DNA of 64,000 bases from Rhizobiaceae bacterium (GTDB lineage: Bacteria > Pseudomonadota > Alphaproteobacteria > Rhizobiales > Rhizobiaceae): contig JAIXTO010000220.1 of assembly GCA_027483885.1 (NCBI GenBank), positions 1 to 64,000 of the forward strand, given 5' to 3'. The stretch's first letter is position 1; every line of letters starts with the position of its first letter. Positions 1-8,517 of the stretch are shown piece by piece. The notes beneath the pieces were generated by a model, which did not search any database, was not told the DNA's origin, and saw only the letters and a program-made list of their open reading frames with translations. The position numbers were made by a program, and so were the translations under genes.

Positions 1-2
1 AA

Positions 3-218
3 GCCGAGGCCCGCGTGCTGAAGGCACCCGCCCCGTCCGTTTTCGTCGCCGATTTTGGCGAAACCTCCGCCACCGTCACATTGCGCTACTGGAGCAAGAG
101 CAGCGATTGGTGGACCGTGAACTGCGACCTGTCACAGGCGGTTAAATTCGCGCTCGACCGCGAGCGCGACGTGGGCAAGGCGGCGGTGGACAATGACGCA
201 GGCGGCGGAAACGGCTGA
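3..218 (+). CDS. MscS-family mechanosensitive channel, C-terminal fragment
   Basis: Only the last 71 codons of this gene are inside the window; the 5' part lies upstream of base 1. The visible stretch (VLKAPAPSVFVADFGETSATVTLRY and on) has the look of the alpha/beta C-terminal domain of small-conductance mechanosensitive channels: a 'P.P.V.V..F..SSV.L.VRYW' strand pattern followed by a helix that would run into the cytoplasmic cage. It ends in a polar, Gly/Asp-rich tail. No membrane segment is visible, so the family call rests on this C-terminal pattern only. It converges on the ABC permease with a 20-base gap. Confidence 0.6.
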   Translation, partial: AEARVLKAPAPSVFVADFGETSATVTLRYWSKSSDWWTVNCDLSQAVKFALDRERDVGKAAVDNDAGGGNG

Positions 219-238
219 AAGCCCTCCCGCCGCTTTGC

Positions 239-1057
239 TTATTGCGCCATGGTGGAGCGATGCGCCCAGCCGGTCATCCGGCGTTCCAGCCAGGCCATCA
301 GCGCGTACATCACAATGCCTTCGACAGCGAGCATCAGCAGGCCGGCAAACACCAGCGGCACGTTGAACTGGCTTTGCGCCGAACTCATCATGTTGCCGAG
401 GCCGTAATTGGAGGCGACCGTTTCCGACACGACGGAGCCGACGAAGGCGAGTGTGATGGCAATTTTCAGCGAGCCGAAGAAATAGGGCATCGAGCGGGGG
501 ATGCCGACCTTCAGCATGATATCCATCTTGCGGGCGCCGAGTGCGCGCAGCACGTCTTCCGTCTCCGGCTCGATGGTGGCAAGGCCCGTCGCGACGTTGA
601 CGACAATCGGGAAGAAGGAAATCAAAAAGGCCGTCAGCACCGCCGGCACCGTGCCGATGCCGAACCAGATAACGAGGATCGGCACCAGCGCCACTTTGGG
701 GATGGCATTAAAGCCGATCATCAGCGGATAAAGTCCGGCGTAGATCGTTTTCGACCAGCCGATGAAGAGACCGATGGCAAGGCCCGCCACCACCGCAATC
801 GCGAAACCGACCGTGGTTGTGTAGAGCGTTTGCAGCGAATTTTTCCAGATCGGCGACCAGTATTGCACGATGGCCTGAAACACCCGCGTCGGCGACGGCA
901 GGATGGTGGGCGGCATATCGAGCGCCAGCACCAGCCCCTCCCAGAGCACGAACAGCGCCAGCGTATAGAGGAAAGGTGCGGCGCGCACCCAGTTGATGCG
1001 CGCCGACAGCGGCTTCTTCGGCAGCGTTGCGACGGGGGTTTCGGTTACGCTCGTCAT
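239..1057 (-). CDS. ABC transporter permease (NitT/TauT, SsuC-like)
   Basis: A 272-residue inner-membrane permease with about six hydrophobic segments and the BPD_transp_1 coupling (EAA-like) loop around ALGARKMDIMLKVGIPRSMP. It would form the channel of an importer for a small organic molecule together with the ATPase and binding protein encoded just upstream on the same strand. The ATPase stop and this ATG overlap as ATGA, which is typical of translational coupling. The substrate is not readable from the permease; the binding protein suggests a thiamine-precursor/pyrimidine or similar aromatic or sulfonate ligand. Confidence 0.9.
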   Translation of the reverse strand: MTSVTETPVATLPKKPLSARINWVRAAPFLYTLALFVLWEGLVLALDMPPTILPSPTRVFQAIVQYWSPIWKNSLQTLYTTTVGFAIAVVAGLAIGLFIGWSKTIYAGLYPLMIGFNAIPKVALVPILVIWFGIGTVPAVLTAFLISFFPIVVNVATGLATIEPETEDVLRALGARKMDIMLKVGIPRSMPYFFGSLKIAITLAFVGSVVSETVASNYGLGNMMSSAQSQFNVPLVFAGLLMLAVEGIVMYALMAWLERRMTGWAHRSTMAQ

Positions 1058-1842
1058 GCCACAACCCTCGCCTTGGCTATTTCACCGTGCAATTCATGCA
1101 CCATGTCGTTGAAATCGCTGTGGTACATGATGTCGAGGTCGCGAGGGCGGGCGAAGGGAACGTGATGTTCCTTCAAGATACGGCCGGGCCTTGCGCTCAT
1201 CACGAAAATCTTGTCGGCGAGAAACACCGCCTCACGAAGGTCATGGGTGACCAGCACGATGGTGACGCCTTGCGCTGCATGCAGATCGCGGATGACACAC
1301 CAGAGTTCTTCCCGCGTAAAGGCATCGAGCGCGCCAAAAGGTTCGTCGAGCATCAACAGGTCCGGCTCGTGGATCAGCGCCCGGCAGAGATTGGCGCGCT
1401 GCTGCATGCCGCCCGACAATTGCCAGGGGAACTTTTGGCCAAAGCCTTTGAGGCCGACGGTTTCGAGCAGGTGTTCGGCCTTTTCGACATACTCCTTCTT
1501 GTTCGCCCTGAGGCGATGGCGATGTCGCTCAACGATCTCCAGCGGCAAAAGGATGTTTTCGAGCGTTGTGCGCCACGGCAGCATGGTCGGGTTCCGGAAG
1601 GCCATGCCGACGATGGAGACCGGTTTGGTCACCTGAGCACCCGCCACCACCACGACACCCGCCTGCGGAATATGCAGGCCGGTGACGAGCTTCATCAGCG
1701 TGGATTTTCCGCAGCCGGAGGGACCGACGACGGCTGAAAACTCGCCCTTGTCGACGCGCATGGTGAGGCCGGAGACGGCAAGCGTGCCATCCGCGCCGCC
1801 ATAGCGCATATCGACATTATCGATGGAAACGAGGTGGGACAT
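1054..1842 (-). CDS. ABC transporter ATP-binding protein (SsuB/TauB-like)
   Basis: A 262-residue nucleotide-binding subunit. Walker A GPSGCGKST is at residues 40-48, the signature LSGGMQQR is mid-protein, Walker B is LLMLDEPFGALD and the switch His is in VTHDL. The start chosen is the ATG at 1842 (MSHLVSIDNV); the frame stays open further upstream, but that part is the repeat element and is not protein-like. Unusual: the Q-loop reads FRNPTMLPW, so the normal Gln is Arg83 (CGG rather than CAG). It sits second in the operon, after the binding protein and a 196-base spacer filled by a palindromic repeat. Confidence 0.9.
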   Translation of the reverse strand: MSHLVSIDNVDMRYGGADGTLAVSGLTMRVDKGEFSAVVGPSGCGKSTLMKLVTGLHIPQAGVVVVAGAQVTKPVSIVGMAFRNPTMLPWRTTLENILLPLEIVERHRHRLRANKKEYVEKAEHLLETVGLKGFGQKFPWQLSGGMQQRANLCRALIHEPDLLMLDEPFGALDAFTREELWCVIRDLHAAQGVTIVLVTHDLREAVFLADKIFVMSARPGRILKEHHVPFARPRDLDIMYHSDFNDMVHELHGEIAKARVVA

Positions 1843-1876
1843 GTGTTCTCCGTCCGTGATCGCGAAAGCGCGGAAA

Positions 1877-2036
1877 AACCCCCTCTGGCCTGCCGGCCAT
1901 CTCCCCCACAAGGGGGGAGACAATGCGCGGCACCGTCCAAACACGTCCTGCAGGTTCACGTGCAATGGATACGCAGGGACGGTGCGGCCGGTTAAGCCCC
2001 TCCCCCTTGTGGGGAGGGGTTTGGGGAGGGGTCTTC
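1877..2036. repeat. Nested palindromic intergenic repeat (RIME/MITE-like)
   Basis: The spacer between the binding-protein and ATPase genes is almost entirely made of nested inverted repeats. The outer arms are CTCCCCCACAAGGGGGGAG near 1901-1919 and its reverse-oriented partner CTCCCCCTTGTGGGGAG near 2000-2016. An inner perfect 9-bp pair GCACCGTCC (1930-1938) / GGACGGTGC (1977-1985) encloses a 38-base loop. The sequence CCCCCTCTGGCCTGCCGGCC at the left end resembles the palindromic elements scattered through rhizobial genomes (RIME class). If transcribed it would fold into a long hairpin. Confidence 0.7.
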
Positions 2037-2038
2037 GT

Positions 2039-3070
2039 TCAAGGCAGCATGCGTTCCGCCTTGGGCGGCAGGAAGCTCGCATCAAAGACCTGCTCGGCCT
2101 TCACGGCGCCCTTGAGCCCCATCGACACTTTCAGCGTCTCAATGGAGGCGGCAAGGCGGGTGGGGTCTATGCCGCCAAAGCCATTTGCGACCACGTAGGG
2201 CGTCTTGATGTTCATGGCATTGGCCATGTTGAGGCGTTCCAGTTCGATGGCGCTGTCGAGCGTTTCGTTGCGCTTGAGGACTGCGGCAACACCCTCTTCA
2301 GGCTTGGCGACAGAGGCAATAAAGCCCTTGGTCAGCGCCTTGAGGAAACCCTTGACGGCCTCCGGGTTCTTGGCCGCGAAATCGGAGTTCACCAGAACGG
2401 CGTTGCCATAGAGGTTGAGGCCATGTTCGGCCATCAGGATGGTGGCGATATCCTCGTCCTTGATACCCTGCTTCTTGAGGTTGAGGATGACCGAGAAGGC
2501 AAAACCGAAGACGGCATCGACATCACCCTTGGCGAGCATCGGCTCGCGGACCGGAAACCCGATCGATTCGATCTTGATCTTGCTGTCATCGATCTTGGCG
2601 ACCTGTTTGAAGGCCTTCCACTGGGCAAAGGCGCCATCCGGCGGCGGCGCGCCGAGCTTCTTGCCTTCCAGCGATTTCGGATCTGTGGTGATGCCGAGCG
2701 ACTTGCGGCCGACGACCGCAAAGGTCGGGCGCTCATAGACCATCATCACGGCCTTGATCTTCTGGCTCGGGTCCTCATCGAGGAATTTGATCAGCGAATT
2801 GATATCACCAAAACCCATCTGATAGGCACCGGTGGCGACACGCGGAATGGCCTCCACCGAGCCATTGCCGCTGTCGATGGTGACATCGAGGCCTTCCGCC
2901 TTGAAATACCCCTTGTCGAGCGCCAGCAGGAAGCCAGCGGCAGGGCCTTCGAATTTCCAGTCGAGCGTGAACTTGATGGCCGTATCGGCGAGCGCCGGCG
3001 CGGACAGGCCTGCGGCAAGTGCAAAGGCTGCAATAGCCGGAAGCCGGGTAAAGAGGCGGCGCGTGATCAT
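2039..3070 (-). CDS. ABC transporter substrate-binding protein (NMT1/THI5-like)
   Basis: A 343-residue periplasmic binding protein. A cleavable signal peptide (MITRRLFTRLPAIAAFALAAGLSAPALA) precedes an NMT1/THI5-type domain starting IKFTLDWKFEGPAAGFLLAL, with the 'GYFKAEGLDV' and 'GFGDINSLIKF' stretches typical of this superfamily. It is the first gene of the importer operon. The family binds thiamine pyrimidine precursors, taurine, sulfonates or nitrate analogues; W/E residues after KFTLD suit an aromatic amine ligand, but the substrate is inference only. Its promoter must lie in 3071-3323, shared with the divergent DUF2339 gene. Confidence 0.9.
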   Translation of the reverse strand: MITRRLFTRLPAIAAFALAAGLSAPALADTAIKFTLDWKFEGPAAGFLLALDKGYFKAEGLDVTIDSGNGSVEAIPRVATGAYQMGFGDINSLIKFLDEDPSQKIKAVMMVYERPTFAVVGRKSLGITTDPKSLEGKKLGAPPPDGAFAQWKAFKQVAKIDDSKIKIESIGFPVREPMLAKGDVDAVFGFAFSVILNLKKQGIKDEDIATILMAEHGLNLYGNAVLVNSDFAAKNPEAVKGFLKALTKGFIASVAKPEEGVAAVLKRNETLDSAIELERLNMANAMNIKTPYVVANGFGGIDPTRLAASIETLKVSMGLKGAVKAEQVFDASFLPPKAERMLP

Positions 3071-3323
3071 GAACTGGTTCCCCCTGGACTGATGCTGATG
3101 CGCGCCATCAAAGCCACTCTTGGCCTCGCACGCAAGTCAAAATTGCACAGAATATGACCACAATAAGTTCAGCGCTCATTGTCTGAGCAGTTGAACGGTA
3201 TGGAGGCAAGACCTGCCGAAGATTTAACCTCGAAGCGCCGATTGTCCGACCGCAGGATCGCGACCTTTCCTTTGCCGCAGCTGCACCGATATAAGCAGAC
3301 CCAACCCATACGGCGGAGCATTC

Positions 3324-6065
3324 ATGCTGGAACTTTTACTTCTCGTCCTGCTGCTGGCGCTCCTCGTATCGCACCGGCGGCTGGCGCAGCGACTGCAGGT
3401 GCTGGAAAAGAATGTCACGGCGCTGCGCGAGGCCATGGGCGGCGATGCCGTGCCGCTTGCCGAGACAGCCTCTCCCGCCCTGCGCATCATGAACGACAAG
3501 GACGAGCCGGCTCCGGGACAGACGCAAACCTCCCACGCGCCTGAAGAGCCCGAGGTCGCGGAGAATAAAGAGGAGCGCATTCAGGAAGCCCCGGCAAAAC
3601 CTGGCGTCGCAAAACCGCGCGAAAGCCTGGAAAGCCGGCTTGGGGCGCGCTGGACGGTGTGGGTCGGCGGGCTGGCGCTGGCGCTCGGCGGCGTTTTCCT
3701 GGTGCGCTATTCGATCGAAAGCGGGCTGATTGGCCCGGCAACCCGGCTGACGCTGGCCGCACTGTTCGGGCTCCTGCTGGCGGCCTTCGGCGAGATCCTC
3801 AGGCGCAGATCCTTTCCGCAGCGCCTGGAAGCCTTTTCCAATGCGATGATCCCCGGCATACTGACGGCTGCCGCCAGCGTGACGCTGCTGGCAACCATTT
3901 ATGTTGCCTACGGCGTCTATGCGTTCATCGGCCCCCTGCCCGCCTTTCTTCTGCTGGCAACCGTCTCGCTTGCAACGCTTGCGCTTTCGCTGCTGCACGG
4001 ACAAGCGCTGGCCGGCCTTGGCCTTGCAGCCTCCCTGGCCACCCCTGCGTTGGTGACGACGGATGCGCCGGATATCATGGCACTGTTCGGTTTCCTCTCC
4101 ATCGTCTGGCTTGCCGCCAATGGGGCCGCGCGCCTGCGCCGCTGGCACATGCTGCCGATCCTGTCCAACGCCGGCCTGTCGCTCTGGGTGATCGCCTATT
4201 GGCTCTATGCCGATAGGCGGGATCCGTTTCCGCCGGGCATCACGCTTCTGGTGATGATTGCCGGCTCAGCTTTCCTGTGGCCCGGCCGTCTGTTTGAAGA
4301 CGGGGCCGATGCCCCGGCCGATGCTGCCGGCAGGTGGCGACGCGTCCGCCATCTGCTCGGTCGCCGGCCGCGTGGCATCATGCTGTCGGTCTCGCTTGGC
4401 ACGCTGCTTTGCGTGATGACGCTTCTTGCCACCAGCAACGGATCAAACAGCGACCCGATGCTGATCTTCGTTGCGGCAACCGGCATGCTGGCAAGCCTTG
4501 GCGCAGGCCGCAGGCCCGGCGCCTGGCCGGCATTGTTTTCTGCCCTGGCTGCCGTTTGGGGCATGGCGCTCTTGGCGCTGATGAACCTTAGTGGCGGCCT
4601 GCCCGAACCGCTGATCGTCAGCGGCACCGCAGGCTGGCTCCCCTCGCCGGGCACCACCGTGCTTGGAGGCCTTGTTCTTGCCGCCATCCTTGCCGCCTGC
4701 GGCCTGCTGTTCCAGCACCGCCGCGGCCGGCAGGACCGGGATATGGCCGTCGTATGGGCCATGATCGTCGCCATCGTTCCGGCAACACTCGCCACCATCA
4801 CCTTTCTGACCGAAGGGGCGCTCGGCCGCGACTGGCTGCATGGCGCGTTTGCCCTGGCACTCGGCCTTGCCATCCTGTCGACCATCGAGCGAATGGAAAA
4901 ACCACAGACGCCAAGCCCGTCCGGCGTGCTTGCGCGCGACATCCTCATTCTGGGCTCGTTCGGGGCCTTCACACTCTGCCTGCACACGCTGACCCACGGC
5001 CTTGTCACCACCTTGGGCATTGCCATGCTGGGCTTTGTCTACGTTCTTGCAACGCGCCTGCGCCCCTGGCGCAGCCTGCCGCTGGTGATGGTTGCGGCAA
5101 CCCTGGTGGTGATGGCGCGCATTGCCTATGAGCCGACCATCGTCGGTCCGCTGCACCTCTCCACCACGCCGGTCTTTAATGCGCTGCTACCCGGTTATGG
5201 CGTGCCGGCGCTGCTGCTGGTTGCAGCTTGCTGGCACCTGCGCCACTGGCCCGGCCGGCGGGCACTTAACGCGCTGCAGGGACTTGCCGCCCTGATGGGG
5301 CTGCTGACGCTTGCCATTCTGGTGCGCCATGCGGCTTCCGGTGGCGTTCTGGATGACCGGGTGCAGACGCTTGGCGAACAGTCCACCTATACGCTTCTCA
5401 CCATCGGCCTCTCGGGTGTGCTGATGACGCTCGACATCAAAAGCCCGAGCCGCGCCTTGCGTTATGGCTCGATGCTGGCGGGGGTGGTTGCCACGCTCAA
5501 TGTGCTGGCACTGCATCTCGGCGCGCTCAACCCGTATTTTTCCGGCGAAAACACCGGCAGTTGGCCGTTCCTCAACCTGCTCGTGCCCGGTTACCTGCTG
5601 CCGGCACTCGCCTATGGGGGCCTTGCCGCTTATGCACGGCAGAGACGGCCCGCGCCCTACGTGACCATGCTTGCAATCACCGGCGCCTTTCTCGGCTTTG
5701 CCTGGGCAACGCTGTCGGTACGCTGGTTCTGGCAGGGTGAAAACATCGCCTCCTGGAAGGGTTTTTTCGAGGGCGAGACCTATACCTATTCGGTTGTCTG
5801 GCTGATCATCGGCGTCGGGCTTCTGGCGGTCGGTTCCTGGCGCAATCTGCGCAGCCTGCGGCTCGTCTCGGCGGGCCTGGTGCTGGTGGCGGTGCTGAAA
5901 GTGTTTCTCATCGACATGGCCAATCTCGAAGGCATTTTGCGCGCGCTGTCCTTCATTGGTCTGGGCGGCGTTCTGATCGGCATCGGGCTTTTCTACCAGC
6001 GCATTCTGGCGCAGAAGAACGGCAAAGAGACCGTCTCCGAATCGGAAGAAGCAGCTGATGCCTGA
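3324..6065 (+). CDS. DUF2339 multi-pass membrane protein
   Basis: A 913-residue protein with a short N-terminal helix, a charged linker rich in E, P and K (residues about 45-105), the conserved entry motif ESLESRLGARWTVWVGGLALALGGVFLVRYSIE cut here into its hallmark 'WVGGLALALGG.FLV' part, and then more than 20 predicted hydrophobic segments to the C-terminus. DUF2339 proteins are large inner-membrane proteins of unknown biochemical role. The stop overlaps the start of the HD hydrolase gene by 8 bases, so the two are probably co-transcribed. The start ATG at 3324 follows a GGCGGAG ribosome-binding site. Confidence 0.9.
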   Translation: MLELLLLVLLLALLVSHRRLAQRLQVLEKNVTALREAMGGDAVPLAETASPALRIMNDKDEPAPGQTQTSHAPEEPEVAENKEERIQEAPAKPGVAKPRESLESRLGARWTVWVGGLALALGGVFLVRYSIESGLIGPATRLTLAALFGLLLAAFGEILRRRSFPQRLEAFSNAMIPGILTAAASVTLLATIYVAYGVYAFIGPLPAFLLLATVSLATLALSLLHGQALAGLGLAASLATPALVTTDAPDIMALFGFLSIVWLAANGAARLRRWHMLPILSNAGLSLWVIAYWLYADRRDPFPPGITLLVMIAGSAFLWPGRLFEDGADAPADAAGRWRRVRHLLGRRPRGIMLSVSLGTLLCVMTLLATSNGSNSDPMLIFVAATGMLASLGAGRRPGAWPALFSALAAVWGMALLALMNLSGGLPEPLIVSGTAGWLPSPGTTVLGGLVLAAILAACGLLFQHRRGRQDRDMAVVWAMIVAIVPATLATITFLTEGALGRDWLHGAFALALGLAILSTIERMEKPQTPSPSGVLARDILILGSFGAFTLCLHTLTHGLVTTLGIAMLGFVYVLATRLRPWRSLPLVMVAATLVVMARIAYEPTIVGPLHLSTTPVFNALLPGYGVPALLLVAACWHLRHWPGRRALNALQGLAALMGLLTLAILVRHAASGGVLDDRVQTLGEQSTYTLLTIGLSGVLMTLDIKSPSRALRYGSMLAGVVATLNVLALHLGALNPYFSGENTGSWPFLNLLVPGYLLPALAYGGLAAYARQRRPAPYVTMLAITGAFLGFAWATLSVRWFWQGENIASWKGFFEGETYTYSVVWLIIGVGLLAVGSWRNLRSLRLVSAGLVLVAVLKVFLIDMANLEGILRALSFIGLGGVLIGIGLFYQRILAQKNGKETVSESEEAADA

Positions 6066-6720
6066 TGGAAACGTGAACCCCATCGTGGCGCGTTTTGCGC
6101 CTTATGAAACTCTGGCCGATGCGCTTCTGCACCATGCAGTGCAGGAGGAAGATGGCGCCCACGATATCGCCCATATTATGCGCGTGTTCCACAATGCCCT
6201 TCGCATCCAGGCGCAGGAGGGCGGCGACGGCGAAATCCTTGCCGCGGCCGTTCTGCTGCATGATTGTGTGTCCTTGGCCAAGAACCATCCCGAACGGGCA
6301 CAGTCGTCCCGGCTTGCCAGCGAAAAGGCAAGCGACATCCTGGCTGGATTGAACTGGCCGCCAGCGCGGATCGAGGCGGTGGCGCATGCCATCCTCACCC
6401 ACAGTTTTTCGGCGGGCCATGCGCCACAAACGCTGGAGGCAAAGATCCTGCAGGATGCCGACCGGCTGGATTCGCTTGGCGCCATCGGCATTGCCCGCAC
6501 CTTTTATACGGCCGGCCGCATGGGCTCGAAACTCTACGAGCCGGCCGACCCGAAAGGAGAGCACCGCGCGCTGGACGACAAGGCATTTTCACTCGATCAT
6601 TTCGAGACAAAGCTGCTGCGGCTGGCCGATGGTTTCCAGACGCCGACCGGCCGGCACCTGGCCGGCGAACGACACCAGCGGCTGGCCCAATTCCGCGATC
6701 TGTTTCTCGACGAAATCTGA
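6058..6720 (+). CDS. HD-domain metal-dependent phosphohydrolase
   Basis: A 220-residue soluble protein of the HD superfamily. The metal ligands are visible as H35-D36 with H39 (GAHDIAHIMRV), the HD pair H68-D69 (LLHDCV) and a late Asp in QDADRLDSLGAIG. This set fits the YedJ/YpgQ-type uncharacterised HD hydrolases, which act on nucleotides or other phosphate esters. It overlaps the end of the DUF2339 gene and is followed 9 bases later by the MOSC gene, so the three form one transcription unit. Its substrate cannot be told from sequence. Confidence 0.85.
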   Translation: MPDGNVNPIVARFAPYETLADALLHHAVQEEDGAHDIAHIMRVFHNALRIQAQEGGDGEILAAAVLLHDCVSLAKNHPERAQSSRLASEKASDILAGLNWPPARIEAVAHAILTHSFSAGHAPQTLEAKILQDADRLDSLGAIGIARTFYTAGRMGSKLYEPADPKGEHRALDDKAFSLDHFETKLLRLADGFQTPTGRHLAGERHQRLAQFRDLFLDEI

Positions 6721-6729
6721 GGATTTTCC

Positions 6730-7572
6730 ATGCGCGTCTCCGCCCTCAACATCTTCCCCTTAAAGAGCGGGCGCGGCATCTCGCTCCGTGAAAGCCCGAT
6801 CGATGCCTGGGGCCTTGGCCATGACCGGCGCTGGATGGTGACCGATCCATCCGGCAGTTTCATCACGCAACGGCAGCTGCCGGCGCTGGCGCAGGTTTCG
6901 GCAACGCCTGGCGCGCCTCTGACCCTGTCGATGGAAGGCCATCCGCCGCTCGCGGTCGCGCCGCCGCCGGTTGATGATCGCATGGATGTGACGATCTGGG
7001 ATCAGACGGTGAGCGCCGCCGTGGCCGACACCATGGTCAACGATGCCCTGTCGGCCTTTCTCGGCCGCCCGGTCAAACTGGTCCATTTCGACGAGATGTC
7101 GCGCCGAACCGCAAGCGCAGACTGGGCAGGCCCCGGCACGCCGGTCGCCTTTGGCGATGGCTACCAGGTTCTTGTGACCACGACCGGGTCGCTGACCGCG
7201 CTCAATGCCGACATGGCAGCCCATGGCGAGGAACCGGTCGGTATGGACCGTTTTCGCGCCAATGTGGTGATCGACCATGACGAGCCTTTTGCCGAAGACG
7301 GCTGGGGCTCGATCGAGATCGGCGGCGTGGTGCTTTATCTCGTCAAACCCTGCGCGCGCTGCATCATGACGACGCAGGACCAGCAGACGGGCTCACGCGA
7401 AGGGGCAAGTCCGATGCCGGCCATGGGCCGCATCCGCATGTCGGCGGACCGACGGGTGCCGGGACCGCTGTTCGGCTGGAACGCCGTGCCGGTGGGTTCG
7501 GGAACGATTGCCGTCGGAGATGCCGCAAAAGTCCTCGACCGGCGCGACACCTGGCCCATCAAGCGCCGCTGA
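6730..7572 (+). CDS. MOSC domain protein with N-terminal beta barrel
   Basis: A 280-residue protein with a MOSC_N beta-barrel (residues about 1-115) followed by the MOSC domain. The family's cofactor cysteine lies in VKPCARCIMTT, after the diagnostic FRANVVI strand, so a molybdenum-cofactor or sulfur-carrying role like YcbX or mARC is likely. Length and motif order are normal for the YcbX class without the C-terminal ferredoxin domain. A reductase partner is not fused here. It is the last gene of the 3324-7572 unit and meets the NYN gene head-on across a hairpin. Confidence 0.88.
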   Translation: MRVSALNIFPLKSGRGISLRESPIDAWGLGHDRRWMVTDPSGSFITQRQLPALAQVSATPGAPLTLSMEGHPPLAVAPPPVDDRMDVTIWDQTVSAAVADTMVNDALSAFLGRPVKLVHFDEMSRRTASADWAGPGTPVAFGDGYQVLVTTTGSLTALNADMAAHGEEPVGMDRFRANVVIDHDEPFAEDGWGSIEIGGVVLYLVKPCARCIMTTQDQQTGSREGASPMPAMGRIRMSADRRVPGPLFGWNAVPVGSGTIAVGDAAKVLDRRDTWPIKRR

Positions 7573-7574
7573 CA

Positions 7575-7609
7575 CCTTTCCCACCGCGCTTGCGGCACAG
7601 CGGGAAAGG
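7575..7609. terminator. Inverted repeat between convergent genes
   Basis: CCTTTCCC (7575-7582) pairs with GGGAAAGG (7602-7609), and the 19-base loop contains a second stem CCGC/GCGG. It sits right after the MOSC stop and before the stop of the convergent NYN gene. There is no long T run, so a terminator role is likely but not certain. Confidence 0.45.
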
Positions 7610-7650
7610 CGCATGAACGCCTGGACGTTGCCTTCAACGGAGGTCGGCGA

Positions 7651-8229
7651 TCAGGCCTCTGCCTGCTCGGGTGCCGTTTCCGCCGGGCGCTGCACGCGCT
7701 CGGAAGGATCGCGGCCGATTTCGGCCTTCAGCGAGATGAGGTCGATGAAGTGATCCGACTGGCGGCGCAGGTCGTCGGCAATCATCGGCGGCTGCGTTGC
7801 CATGGTCGAGACGACGGAGACCTTGCGGCCCTTGCGCTGCAGCGCTTCCACCAACGTGGTGAAATCGCCGTCACCGGAAAACAGAACCAGGTGATCCACC
7901 GTTTCCGACTGTTCCATCGCATCGATGGCCAGTTCGATATCCATATTGCCCTTCACCTTGCGGCGGCCCATGGAATCGGTGAATTCCTTGGCAGGCTTGG
8001 TCACGACCTTGTAGCCATTGTAATCCAGCCAATCGATCAGCGGCCTTATGGAAGAGTATTCCTGATCCTCGATCAGCGCCGTGTAATAATAGGCGCGCAG
8101 CAGATAGCCGCGTTTCTGGAACGCCTTCAGCAACTTGCGGTAATCGATATCGAATCCAAGGCTGCGCGATGCTGCGTAAAGATTGGCGCCATCAATAAAA
8201 AGGGCAATTTTTTCCCGTGGGTCAAACAT
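7651..8229 (-). CDS. NYN domain (LabA/DUF88) RNase-like protein
   Basis: A 192-residue protein of the PIN-like NYN superfamily. Acidic metal-binding residues are visible in ALFIDGANLYAA, in KGNMDIELAIDAM and in LVLFSGDGDFTTLVEALQ, the three-part pattern of the family. NYN proteins are thought to be RNA nucleases. The start at 8229 (MFDPREKIALF) is preferred over an ATG 12 bases upstream because the GGAGG at 8231-8240 lies exactly in front of it. The C-terminus (ERVQRPAETAPEQAEA) is a disordered tail. It is transcribed away from rpoZ. Confidence 0.88.
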   Translation of the reverse strand: MFDPREKIALFIDGANLYAASRSLGFDIDYRKLLKAFQKRGYLLRAYYYTALIEDQEYSSIRPLIDWLDYNGYKVVTKPAKEFTDSMGRRKVKGNMDIELAIDAMEQSETVDHLVLFSGDGDFTTLVEALQRKGRKVSVVSTMATQPPMIADDLRRQSDHFIDLISLKAEIGRDPSERVQRPAETAPEQAEA

Positions 8230-8331
8230 GGTTTCCTCCATTCATTCTCAAAATATCTTTGAACCGCCAGCCTCTCCCCAGGCACCCCCATATAAAAAAA
8301 AGGGGCAGGCTGCTCTGCTACATTACCATAT

Positions 8332-8459
8332 CTTCATATATGAAGTGTTTAATTCACGATTCGGCTTTATCCAAGCGATTTCGCTTGGTTATCCCTTGAT
8401 GATTTGGGCGTGGACACCATCACACACAAGGGCAGACGAGGAAAAACTTGAATTCCTCG
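8332..8459. promoter_or_regulatory. Three perfect dyads upstream of rpoZ
   Basis: The 288-base gap between the NYN gene and rpoZ contains three perfect inverted repeats: the uninterrupted 14-bp palindrome CTTCATATATGAAG (8332-8345), CCAAGCGA/TCGCTTGG (8371-8378 and 8381-8388), and CGAGGAA/TTCCTCG (8437-8443 and 8453-8459). Any of them could be an operator or an RNA hairpin in the rpoZ leader. No protein-coding potential is evident here. Confidence 0.45.
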
Positions 8460-8517
8460 GCCATTGCCTGTATCCGGCGTCCTAATCACATGAATACCGA
8501 TCGCAGAAGGACAGGCA

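Noticed and set aside
1823-3157. A 444-codon plus-strand open frame running through the binding-protein gene
   Set aside because: It is antisense to a binding protein with an intact signal peptide and family motifs; its composition (H, D, R, G repeats) is the reading-frame shadow of high-GC coding DNA.
3336-5156. Long minus-strand open frames opposite the DUF2339 gene
   Set aside because: These are shadows of a hydrophobic protein; they read as Arg/Gln/His-rich chains without motifs.
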